Source of the DNA: Atkinsonella hypoxylon
Taxonomy: Eukaryota > Ascomycota > Sordariomycetes > Hypocreales > Clavicipitaceae
Assembly (NCBI GenBank): GCA_000729835.1
Contig: JFHB01000077.1
Coordinates: forward strand, 62,001-126,000
Length of the DNA stretch: 64,000 nucleotides
Direction of reading: 5' to 3'
Shown here: piece by piece, positions 33,507-42,861 of the stretch
Layout of the letters: the number at the start of each line of letters is the position of its first letter
Numbering within the stretch: the first letter of the stretch is position 1
The notes under the pieces: model-generated
Told to the model about the DNA's origin: nothing
Databases searched by the model: none
What the model saw: only the letters and a program-made list of their open reading frames with translations
Translations under genes and position numbers: made by a program

Positions 33507-33905
33507 TCAACGTCATTCTGCTCGTCGTCGCTCTGGGCCGCCTTTAATCCCGTAGAATAGGTCCTATAACTATGGGGCTTGAAAAAAAAAAAAGTTGGTC
33601 TTCCTGCCAACGACGGCTGTCCCGCTGCCGCCCGTACTTAGAACGCCTCGCCATGTGGGAAAGTATGTGGAATGAGGCTGACAACGCTGGTAGGACAGCG
33701 ACTTTTTCAAACGGAGTTCCTCTGGAACCGCGCAAGTGATGGCGTGGTTTTGTGAACAAAGACGCTGCCAGCTGTAGGATTGCTCTCGAAGACGAGCTGA
33801 GGCACGGCAGCTGAGGCCTTTCGTGGTTCACGCCTCACTTTTCATGAGCCTTGCTCGCCTCTTACACTGTCGCGACGTATCGAAAGCTGTCTCAGTTCGA
33901 CGACT

Positions 33906-34437
33906 ATGTCCCGTCCCCGTCAACGTGAGAGGGTACAGGTTCAACGATGGTGATGGCAGGGATCTCTCCTCCAGCCCAGCCGTCGGAGCGTTCGGAACTC
34001 CATTGATAAGACAGCATCTGTGGGCGCACGCAGATTGAGCATCGGCTCTGCAAATAGCAAACCCGTCGGTCTGCAGATCATCCAGCGACCATTAAGCTAT
34101 TATAGCTACGAGCAAGACACCCAGTTCGATGAATACCGTGCGCTAAGAAACTCTCTAGTTACTACGAGACCTGGTCTTGAACAAGGAAGCAGCGTTGAGT
34201 CCAGACGACAGTTTCGCGGGTGCATCGCCGCCGCTTGACACGCTGGTCGCAAAGGGCATGAGGCAGAGTCGCCCACGGGTATCTAGCATCAACAGAGCGG
34301 TCAGCTACACGAGTGACCACGTTCTCGTGGCGGCGCCCGAAGAGCACGAGGCCTTGGAAGCTGCCGGCCAGCAGAGCAGTGACAAGACGTCGTTGCTGGG
34401 AAAAGGCAGCCGGAACAGTGGCGAACACGCCATGTGA
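33906..34437 (+). pseudogene. Ser-rich N-terminal tail fragment, possibly of a membrane transporter
   Basis: From an ATG at 33906 (MSRPRQRER) a frame continues through one internal TGA near 33948 into a coding-like stretch: RRLSIGSANSKPVGLQIIQR and YYSYEQDTQFDEY. Near 34180 the frame changes, and the other frame reads LSPDDSFAGASPPLDTL, SDHVLVAAPEEHEAL and DKTSLLGKGS to a TGA at 34435. Such Ser/Arg-rich tails with an acidic ...LLG ending are common before the membrane domain of fungal vacuolar or plasma-membrane transporters, but no membrane segment follows. Interpretation: the 5' part of a gene with a stop and a frameshift, truncated at its 3' side. Family identity is not established. Confidence 0.4.
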
Positions 34438-34808
34438 ACGGCGTTTGGGAAATGGCAGTCATTTGTCATCATAACGGTAAATATGGGCAGATGCTTGTTC
34501 GTAGAGTTAGCATATACCCCGTCTGAAGCGTGATGAAGGTCGCGAATCGACTGCTGGACATTAAATGAACAAGGTTATCTGTGGGAAGTCTTGAATTAGC
34601 CCTTACGTAACTAAGGATACCGAAGTTAGCGAAGACACTACCTCTATATAGGATAAATTATATAGTGTATATAGAGCCTTACAAGGCTCTATAACAGGCA
34701 AAACAACCTAACTAGGTCCTCTTATATGCAAGGGCTAATACGAGACTTCCTGCAGATAACCCTGCTACTATCTTACCCTTGTCTGCTACACCTAGTAGTT
34801 TCCCACAC
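34438..34808. other. Spacer with small AT-rich inverted repeat
   Basis: No gene is seen. At about 34630-34705 an AT-rich patch includes TATATAG repeats and a short hairpin (GAGCCTT/AAGGCTC). It could be a decayed small transposon. Confidence 0.4.
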
Positions 34809-34955
34809 CTAGTTGTTGTAACGAAGTTCCTGGTGACAAAATGCCTCGGTGACTTGAATGCAGGACAACTCATGGTTGCGAATTTTGGCAGCGAGTTCGG
34901 CGGCGCCGAGGGCTGTAATTTGCATCTCATAATGAGAAAGCAGACGGGGAAGCAG
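34809..34955 (-). pseudogene. Amidase N-terminal fragment
   Basis: The minus strand reads LLSHYEMQITALGAAELAAK followed by IRNHELSCIQVTEAFCHQ and a stop at 34809. This pattern (ITxxxAxxLAxKIxxxELxxxxVTxAFCxR) is the start of the amidase signature family, such as fungal acetamidases. The catalytic Ser-cisSer-Lys region is absent, so this is a short relic of an amidase gene. Upstream minus-strand sequence (34998-35195) could belong to the same or another dead gene; I do not recognise it. Confidence 0.5.
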
Positions 34956-35427
34956 GTCAATTAGGCCATTTGTGGCGCGGATAGTCTTCGTCGAGTTTCA
35001 GGGGAGGAATTGTCCATCGCGCAGGGATAGCAGCATTTCTCTGATTTGGGAAGCGCTAACTGGAGTGTCAATTTCAATTTGAGTATCAAATCCCCGACTA
35101 ATCGCAGTCTTCAATGCTGTTGAACTCTCGGCACAGTAAGAGAGATGGAGTCTGGTGCGTACCTCCGCAAGACCCTGCCACCAAACACCATTCATTTTCA
35201 GCGAGAAACTTAAAACAGAAGATATACTCTTCTTGACTGCCTAGGTATTTTTAATGTAACGGTACTTCTTCGATTCAATGTATTCTGCGCCAAGTTAAGG
35301 AGGTACCTCTGCAGAGAAATTAGTACGTGGAGGTTACCTTCCGCTTTGGGTTTAACTGCTGTTGCACGTTTACGTACTCGTCGGCAAGGTCGGGCCCCTA
35401 TGGTCAGATGAGATGTAAACTCCTGAC
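34956..35427. other. Spacer without supportable gene
   Basis: A minus-strand frame at 34998-35195 has some coding appearance (SASQIREMLLSLRDGQ) but no start, family or conserved length that I can defend. The rest shows nothing recognisable. Confidence 0.4.
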
Positions 35428-36929
35428 TTATGCCGTAGTTATCTGATCAGCCAACATATGCCTCTGAAAGGCAGGCCAATACTCGGTCCGCACCCACTCC
35501 AGCAACTCTAGCAATGCTATCGATAGCTTATAGATGCCCGGGATCGTTTCCGTACTGCCCAAGGTTACTCGCTCGAATATTCGAGATTTGCCGTTCTCGT
35601 CCTGGACACTTGCCACAAAGAACCAGTTATGCTGAATGACGATGATGCCAGGGAGGAACTCGATCTCTGACGGGGAGTCGCGTTCCCAGAGCAGACTCCG
35701 CCACTGCGATGCATGCCACGTAGCTACCTGAAGCAATGCAGTCTCATAGGTCTGCTCCGGACCCTTCGTCTCAATAGAGATAGCAATCGGGTTCTTTACC
35801 AAGTCCCCCCAATCTGTATGGTTGATCGATAGTTCTGGACGGTCTTTGCAGAGTAACTGGATTGTGTTGCATTCTCGAGACTTTGACCTAGGTTGGATGC
35901 AAATGCAGAAGCCAACCATTTTGCTCGGCGCGTTCTTGGGCCGGTATTCGTGTATGATTTTGGCAGTCAGGCTACCAACGGGTCAGTATCTAGCTCAGTG
36001 AGCGACAGTAGTACATACCAATATCGATAGTCCAGGAGATCAGTGCGACTACTGCTGTCCCGCATCGCCCACTCCAGCATCGCCGAATGCACGTCGTTAT
36101 TCCAAGCAGATTCAGAGAGGTTTTCTTTGAAACACCGTTTGGCCAGAAAATGTATCTTGGTTGCCCTGTCTAAGTCGGGTAGCTGTGATGCTATGAACTT
36201 CGAGTTGTCTCCAAACATCCACTCTTTGATGTGTTCCCTGGCGAGCTGGAGCTCGTTAACAAGTATCCGTATATAGGTGCAAAGACGATTACTTACGCTA
36301 TTTTGTAAGTCCTTAGGAAAGATGCCATAACCATCGTCGGTGTCTCGCAATGTTCGAATCAAGGCCTCCAACGGTGCCGGTGCCTGATCTTCATCAAACG
36401 TTGCTCTGGAGAACCCTGTGTCCTCGATGGTCGCGTTCCGCAGTTGTTTTGTGGGGGAGGAGTTGCGAGAAATTTTTGTGGACTTAGAAGAAGAGTCTCT
36501 TGACATTGAAATAGAGCGTAAATAGGCCATTTGCGGGTCCGTTCGGCGGTTATGCGTGAGGTTGCGGTGAGTTAAGAGGTCGGTTTGGGAGGGAACGGAT
36601 TCATCTGCTCCTTGCTCATTATCGCGTTCTTCGTCATCAACAACGCTTCTGCCGCCGTCGTGATCAAATGGGCGTTTGAAGGACATGAAGGTGCCGGAGC
36701 CGTCGTTCCGCAACAAATTCGGCCGTGTCTGGAGATGTGAAATAGGGTCGTGACCAGAGGTTGGAGGTGTTGGTAGGCGTGACTTGAGGCTGCGTCGACT
36801 GGGCACCGTCGGGATGCCACAGTCGGTACTGATTTTCGTTCGCTTGCACGGCAACTCTAGAGTGTGGGGATATAACAGTATTTCTTCTGGGATTGATACA
36901 AGCCAGTTCCAAACAAAGTCGTGACTCAT
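35428..36929 (-). CDS. PD-(D/E)XK nuclease-like domain protein (about 467 aa, 3 exons)
   Basis: A member of a large filamentous-fungal family with a C-terminal PD-(D/E)XK-like fold; biological roles are unknown. Exons on the minus strand are 36929-36297, 36245-36019 and 35971-35428. Intron 1 is 51 nt (GTAAGT to CAG) and has no in-frame stop, so a form with 17 extra residues is possible; intron 2 (GTATGT to TAG) is unambiguous. The N-terminus (1-180) is polar with Ser/Thr-rich segments. The C-terminal domain has EYRPKNAPSKM (residues 295-305), an IETKG motif (Glu354, Lys356) as the likely E-x-K catalytic pair, and HASQWRSLLW. The position usually occupied by the metal-binding Asp after SKMV is Gly307 here (MVGFCICI), so catalytic activity may be lost. 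That expectation comes from memory of the family. Otherwise the frame is open and looks maintained. Confidence 0.7.
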
Positions 36930-37200
36930 GGTGAGGACACAGAGAAAGCCGGCGGAGGTGTTGGATGAGGGGAAATGGAATTTAGCATCTAATTTGAAGG
37001 AAGGAAGTGGAGGGGGGGAGTCGGCGGGGTCTGTTGAGGGGTAATATGGACACGGGTCTTGGAGGGTGGATCCAATAATATGTTAAGGCTAGCCAGAACA
37101 AGCATCCATAATCACACTTTGACCTTCAGGTCGGGACCGCCTCCTGCAAAGCAGCTAGGGCGGTGGCCCTCCGGTTCCTTACTGGAGCTTTAGAATACTA

Positions 37201-37404
37201 TTGATAGCTTCGGTTGAACGGATCGCTGCTGCTCTAAAGAAGATTGCAGTCCTCAAGGAGATCTACCTGACCTGCAGGCCAGATTCCAGGCGCACGATAA
37301 GCAAAGGGCCACTGGCAGAGGTTTATAAGGCAACTGCTACTGTACTGCCTGTCTATAGAGCAGCACTTCTGTACGAAGAGCCATTTGTATGTCTAGAGGC
37401 TTAA
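37201..37404 (+). pseudogene. STAND/NLR-type N-terminal domain relic
   Basis: The frame IASVERIAAALKKIAVLKEI, then YLTCRPDSRRT and LAEVYKATATVLPVYRA, resembles the helical N-terminal domain found before NACHT domains in fungal STAND proteins, where a VxRI...Y...L...LxxxYxxxL pattern recurs. It ends at a stop at 37404 with no NACHT sequence after it, and no ATG precedes it in frame. It is probably a leftover piece of a deleted NLR-like gene. Similarity is judged by eye only. Confidence 0.35.
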
Positions 37405-37796
37405 ATAGATAGCGATGTGAAAACGCATTGATGTTCATGATTTGCTTTTCTAATTATGTCGTCTGAGCCGATTATACACAAATTTGCCCTGGTATGATCA
37501 CCGCCGTCCGCGGCGTTCGGGCCCAAGGATCCGCTGCCACAGTTGCAGTAACGACACCGCGCAACAGTAAACTCTGCCAGATTTGGCACCTGAGGGGGTA
37601 TAGGAGGTTACCGTCATCTTTCAACAACGAGGATACAGCGCAGAACAATGCCCTGCAGCGAATAATTTAATTATAGCAGTCTACGTCCGTAGCACTTTCG
37701 TCGCTGTATTGCCTCCGTATCAACATGCCGCGAATCGTTTCCCGTGACTCTGTCTTCCCGGCTTCTCTCCAGCTCGTCGTGTCAGGAATAGCGATG
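37405..37796. other. Spacer 3' of rpl25
   Basis: Nothing coding is supported here. It contains the rpl25 3' flank. Confidence 0.4.
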
Positions 37797-38441
37797 CTAA
37801 ACCAAGGACAACTTATTAGCAGCAATGTCCAAGGCGTCCACATCAGGAGTAAGACGGCAATAAGCCTTCTTCTGGCCATCGGGACTTTTAGGCTGGTCAG
37901 CGCTTTTTTTTTCTTCTGCTAGTAGTCGGATTGAGGCATCATACCGAATAAGAGTGTTGATCTTGACGCAGTCAATATCGTAGAGCTGCTTCAAGCTGGC
38001 CTTGATTTGAGCTTTATTAGCGCGGACGTCAACGATGAAGACCAAAGTATTATGCTCCTCCATCTTCTTCATCGCGCTTTCGGTATTCAGCGGGTGAACA
38101 ATGACGCGGTGAGCATCGAGCCGGGGTTCGTGCACAATGGACTTGCGCATGTACTTCGGCGAGCGCGACAGGATCAGGGTCTTGGGCCGGTGGAACGACG
38201 TAGATGTGCGCGTCTTCACATTCTTGCGGGAATGGATCTGAGGCAGGTGCGTCAGTGCCACTGAAGATGCCTGTGTGGAGGGGAAGCATGAAAAACTTAC
38301 GCCTTTCAGAACCGCTTTGGCAGCGTCCTGGGCTTTTTTGGAGCCAGCTGCAATCACGAGGTCAGCAAACGCCCTTCATACCATATATGAGGACTCGCAA
38401 AATCTGCTGCTTCCTGTACCTTTTGTCGTCTTGGGTGCCAT
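37797..38441 (-). CDS. rpl25: 60S ribosomal protein uL23 (L25/L23a; 149 aa, 4 exons)
   Basis: uL23 binds domain III of 25S rRNA at the polypeptide exit and forms a docking site for SRP and nascent-chain factors. Minus-strand exons are 38441-38420 (MAPKTTK), 38347-38301, 38237-37945 and 37884-37797. The conserved parts are RTSTSFHRPKTLILSRSPKY, EPRLDAHRVIVHPLNTESAM, EEHNTLVFIVDVRANKAQIK and LYDIDCVKINTLIR, joined after splicing to PDGQKKAYCRLTPDVDALDI and AANKLSLV. The last intron (37944-37885, GTATGA to AAG) is exactly 60 nt with no in-frame stop; reading through it would insert 20 residues at the highly conserved LIR-PDG junction, so splicing is strongly favoured. Some residues (KYMRKSIV, KASLKQLYDIDCVK) look more divergent than usual for this protein, so this might be a second copy. 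It stands intact among dead genes. Confidence 0.93.
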
Positions 38442-39289
38442 TGTTGCGATCTGCTGTTGTTGCCGTTGCAGTAATGTTTCTTGCGGGAATAAAAGTAAAA
38501 ATATGAATGGTGTGCAGAATCAGTTTTGTGTGGAGATACCCAACGGGCTAGGGCTGTGGGCTGGTCACGTGGCTCAACAGGCAAGTGGAATTTGAATCCA
38601 TCCCTCACTCACATTTATTGAGTAGAAAAGACTGGAAAATTAGATGCCAAACCGGCACGCAAAGTGATAGACAATTCTCACCCGTGGACTGATAATCGTT
38701 ATATTGCTGTGAAAGTCAAGTCAAGCTTTCCTAAACGCATAGCCACGTCTCGTACTAACTCATCTATGATGGAGACCTTTTCCCCAACGTGCTGTTTTTT
38801 AACTGTAGTATTCCAGACTTTCCGTAATGTTCCTGAACACGATTGCCAACACATAATGTTCAGTTTAATTGCCCAAGTGACCTTGTGAATCATATCTAAA
38901 GCCATGCAGATATAAAATTGGGCTACAGTGCGTACATGCTACCCTTATCGCTATATTCGCTGTAATGATCCAAGTCGCTTCAGCCGACGCGTCCAATAGC
39001 AGATGCTCGTAGAAAGACAAGGCTATACCACAAACCTATATAGTTTTGATCACATGAGCCAGGGCCACGGTCAGCCAGAGGTGAACTAAGATCAATCCGG
39101 GAGATAACCACTAGTTACATAGTAAAGCCTTGCACTTTTGCAGGCTGTAATTAGGTTGACGCTGGATAAAATGCGACACAAAGATATCGCACGGATTAGG
39201 TTGGGGTCAAAAGGTCGGGTGATCTCAAGACTCGACTCGGAGTCTGGTATCACACTCCAGTCCATACCGTCAATGAATTCGATGAAAAC
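38442..39289. other. rpl25 promoter side and non-coding spacer
   Basis: The first few hundred bases should hold the rpl25 promoter. From about 38640 to 39289 I see no supportable gene; minus-strand frames near 39092-39301 may be the decayed 3' continuation of the reductase relic to the right. Confidence 0.4.
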
Positions 39290-40491
39290 AACGAGGAACA
39301 CGAGGATATCTAGTACAACCCATCACCCCTCTCTGGCGATGGTAACGCACCGATTGTAAGGGATGTCTGCACGATGGACGGAACTGCCTCGTTGGAGTTC
39401 CAAACGCCACGTTGAGTATCTCTGGCAATCTGACCGACTCGAATGATCTGTATTTCAGGTCCAGCGTCCCCCGATGCGACTGCTGAGCAAGCTTCTGACG
39501 CGTCTGCACAGACTTCCTCCGCAACCGATTTTGACTATGGGTATCCCATCTGCGACACAGCGTCCCATCCCTGTCGCCTCTCCGTAACTGGATCTGCTTG
39601 CTGTGCATGTGCAATCGCAGCAACGCTCGAGATGAAAGAGAATCGAAGTTTTGGCTGTAACGGGGACTGCCTTGCGAGGTTCAGGAGATGCACGACGCTG
39701 GATAAATAGGGCGTCTCGCAACTGGTAAGCAGCATGTTGAATTTGACGGCCCAGGCATTATGAATGACTGTCGTGACAGGCGTGCGCAGCGTTTCGTACT
39801 TGACTTTGAGAAAGCCAAGATTGGCGATTGCTGGATAAGGCCACCACTCGGTGTAGATTTGCCGGCTCGTGGCAGTCAATGAGGCCGGCTTTTTGAAGAG
39901 CTGCATGAATTCGTTGCGTTGCGTTGCGTTGCGGCCTCGTCGGACGGAGCTCGCACAAGGCAATAAACCCGGTCAATATTCTCTTGTCCCAAAATAGCGT
40001 ACAAGAGAATGCAGCTAGCTTGCTTAGTTGTTCAATGCCATCCGAGGCCTCGGTCACAATTTTTAGAGTATACGGATCGGTATCCAGGGCAGATGCACCG
40101 GACCAAGGCAAGACTATTCGGCAATTGCATTCACGGAGAAGGTGTGCGAAAGCGTGCCCAGCGAGACGAGGGGACAAGACCAACGGAATCCTACACGCAG
40201 TAGAGCGAGCAGGAAGACGTAAAATGCCAAGTTTGGGACATCTGTAATTCCACCCACTGGCGATGGGCTGTTTGCGGTGTCGGGACTTGTGGCGACACGA
40301 TGTTCTACATGCCTCTTGAGGTACTCGGGTAGCGTGCTGGCAGCTGCCTTTGTAAGTTGGTCCACGTCTTTAGCGGTATAGTTGGTGTAATTAAGGTCAA
40401 GATCAAGAAATGAAAGAAGAACTTTGTTAGTAATTGACTCGGCTTGCTTTCTGATCCATTGGTCAACCGTAAACAGGTGATTGACCGCCAT
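39290..40491 (-). pseudogene. NRPS-like adenylation/thioester-reductase gene, collapsed and frameshifted
   Basis: The minus strand starts at 40491 with MAVNHLFTVDQWIRKQAE and reads into an adenylation-domain N-terminus: DVPNLAFYVFLLALLRVGFR, then after a one-base frame change near 40170 LVLSPRLAGHAFAHLLREC and NCRIVLPW, matching the usual L..LK.GY..L..SPRN....LL...C pattern. At about 39915 the adenylation sequence ends in a GTTGC x4 repeat and is followed directly by sequence of a C-terminal thioester-reductase domain: NLGFLKVKYETLRTPVTTVI with HNAWAVKFNMLLTSCE, FSFISSVAAIAH, MGYP, then GPEIQIIRVGQIARDTQ and RGVWNSNEAVPSIVQTSLT. The A-domain core motifs and the carrier domain are missing. Aminoadipate-reductase-like or aryl-acid-reductase-like NRPS enzymes have this A-T-R order. 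The gene is a deletion relic with several frame breaks. Confidence 0.75.
39913..39932. repeat. GTTGC x4 at the A/R domain deletion junction
   Basis: Four perfect GTTGC pentamers sit exactly where adenylation-domain similarity stops and reductase-domain similarity starts, suggesting slippage or microhomology at the deletion junction. Confidence 0.85.
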
Positions 40492-40667
40492 GTCAATATT
40501 GCATCATTTCCTGGTCTTGAAATGTAGGTTCGGTCGTGTGCTTATCCGGATGTAGCAGCAAGACCACGAGCTACCATAATTGCAGCCAACGCACTTTGGG
40601 ATATCTTCCTTCTTGACTACAGTCTTTAATCAATGATTATATTCTTTCCGAAGCTGCCACTGCGGCT

Positions 40668-42628
40668 TTACATACCACTGTCCCACGTAATGAACTCGTG
40701 CAATGCTGATCCAGACGGAACTATGGGTAAGAACGGGGCACTTTTTTTATCCGTAACAATCTCCAGTACCGCTGGACCATCTGAGTTAATCAGCCACTTG
40801 AGGGCATCTGTCAGCTCATCTGGCTTAACCGCGCGCCTTGATTAGATACCCATAGCATCTGCCAACTTGATGAAGTTGGGATTCTTTTGACGTGTGTGTG
40901 AATAGCGATCCTTATAAAAGAGGTTTTGCCACTGCGTAACCATGCCCTGTTCTTCATTGTTCAAGACGATAACTTTCACCCCAATATCAAACTGCTCCGC
41001 AGTGCTCAGCTCTGTTATGGTCATCCCAAACGAGGCGTCGCCGTCAATATCAATAACAAGAAAGTCTGGCTTAGCAACTTTTGCTCCAATAGCCGCAGGT
41101 AGACCGAAGTCTATTGTCCCAAGACCTCCCGAAGAAATCATAGTACGGGGATAGCGCCATCGAAAATGTTGGGCCGTCCACATTTGGTGTTGACCAACAC
41201 CTATCGTGATGTATATGTTCTCCTTGCGGTCTTCTGTTAGCTTACTGAGCTCTTCTATCACAGTTTGAGGCTTGATTGAACCCGAACGCTTGTCATAATC
41301 TGAGAGAGGCCACTTTGTTTTCCATGCTCTTATCTTATCAAACCAAGCTTGACGGTCAAACATAGACTTTTCATGAACGAGCGGCAGGAGTTGCTTCAAG
41401 TTGACGCCAACGTCACCCTCAACATCTTCAACCGCCTACACGACCTTGTTTATGTTTTTAGGTATAATCTCGAAGTGAACGATACCACCACGGCCGTTGG
41501 CGGCAGCGGCCTTTGCGCCTGGCGCGAATTTAGCTACATTGCCTGTTACACGATCATCAAATCGGCCGCCCAGGGCAATAATAAGGTCGGCGTCTTGCAT
41601 AGCCATATTAGCATAGGCTGATTCGTGCATGCCGAGCATGTGAAGGGACTTTTCGTCTAGCTCGTTAAAGGCGCCAAGCCCGTGCAGTGTTGTGGTTGTA
41701 GGTATAGAAGCCTTGTCAGCTAATGCTTTGAGTAATTCCGGACTACCGTCTGAACAGATGACGCCTTGTACGGCGTATATAACGGGCTGCTGCGCAATGT
41801 TTATAAGATCCGCTGCCCTGCGAATAGCTGCTCCCGTTTGCTATCGTCTGATTTCCATCGCCAGTCGTGCCGCCATACTAGGCATAGTGGCAGGAATGGT
41901 AGAATCCGTTGGTATAGCTTGTCGCAGAACTCTGGCTGTAATGCCCCGAGGAAGATCGACAAGGACGGGGCCAGGCCTCCCACTAGTAGCAATTTCAAAC
42001 GCCTCATTAATGCAGCGGGGGATCTCAGCAATGATCTTAATCATGACGTTCCACTTAGTGCAGGCGCGCGAGATTCCGACTATATCAGCTTCTTGAAAAG
42101 CATCACTACCGATTGCTGTTGTGGACACTTGACCAGTAAAAACAACCATCGGAACACCATCAGCATAGGCATCTGCCATTGGAGTAATGACATTGGTTGC
42201 GCCAGGACCAGACGTGACCAAAACAACGCCTGGCTTTCCCAAAGCCCTGGCATAGCCTTCTGCCATGTGGCCCGCGCCTTGTTCATGTCGGGGAAGAATA
42301 AAGTCGAAATGCTTCGAATTGTATATAGCATCGAAAACGGGCAGAATGGCACCACCAGGGTATCCGACTGAATGACAATAGTTTTGTAAGACAACGATAA
42401 TGCGGTTCTTCAGGTTTGGTATTTACAAATGTGCTTAACGTTGTGCCTGAGCATCATCTCATGAAAAATTTCGCCGCCAGTTTTGCCGATAAAGCTGGGA
42501 AAGATTCGCCAACTTTTTGTGATAGCATATTGGTGCAACGGATAGCGAACTCACGACTCATCCATCTGACCGTGACGGGATTTGACAAGGAGTTGGATGT
42601 GACTGGTGCTGTTGGTGTTGAATGCCGG
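40668..42628 (-). pseudogene. ilv2: Acetolactate synthase catalytic subunit copy with three nonsense codons
   Basis: Thiamine-diphosphate enzyme of branched-chain amino acid synthesis (pyruvate to acetolactate), normally mitochondrial. Minus-strand exons at about 42628-42555, 42494-42427 and 42367-40668 join through two intact GT-AG introns (60 and 59 nt) to cover FIGKTGGEIFHEMMLR, HIFGYPGGAILPVFDAIYNS, HEQGAGHMAEGYAR, VTSGPGATNVITPMADAYAD, GGRFDDRVTGNV and the ThDP motif IDGDASFGMT...NNEEQGM, ending in SGSALHEFITW. Nearly the whole catalytic chain is present in one frame, interrupted only by TAG at 41841, TAG at 41436 and TAA at 40842. The second TAG replaces a position where I expect Gln. 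Similarity stops at about 42628, where the enoyl-reductase fragment starts on the other strand, so the mitochondrial presequence is missing. A short indel cluster near AAAAAAA at 40742-40748 alters three or four residues. Read-through expression is unlikely. Confidence 0.9.
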
Positions 42629-42861
42629 CACTGCAGCTCCTCAAACTGGCCGGCTACACCACTGTGACGACATGTTCTCCGAGGAACTCGGACCTGGTTC
42701 GCTCATTTGGCGCCGACCACGTCTTCGATTACGCCTCGCCCACCTGCGCCAAGGACATACAGTCCCCCACAAAGAACTTACTTCAATATGCCCTTAACTG
42801 CATTACAACTACTGACACCCTGCGTCTGCACTACTCTATCTTAGGCAGATTAGGTGGTTAG
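42622..42861 (+). pseudogene. Trans-acting enoyl reductase (zinc-type MDR) internal fragment
   Basis: The plus strand reads ALQLLKLAGYTTVTTCSPRN followed by SDLVRSFGADHVFDYASPTC, then AKDIQSPTKNLLQYALNCIT and LHYSILGRLGG. This is the cofactor-binding part of medium-chain dehydrogenases of the LovC/ToxD type, which act in trans with polyketide synthases. The N-terminal substrate domain is absent (replaced by the acetolactate synthase copy), and at 42861 a GTTAGT follows before the AT-rich transposon island begins. So both ends are lost. The fragment is too short to carry activity. Confidence 0.7.

Noticed and set aside
39092..39301. Continuation of the reductase relic or a separate gene
   Set aside because: The sequence after SIVQTSLT loses clear similarity; I could not place any conserved motif, so it was not annotated as a gene.
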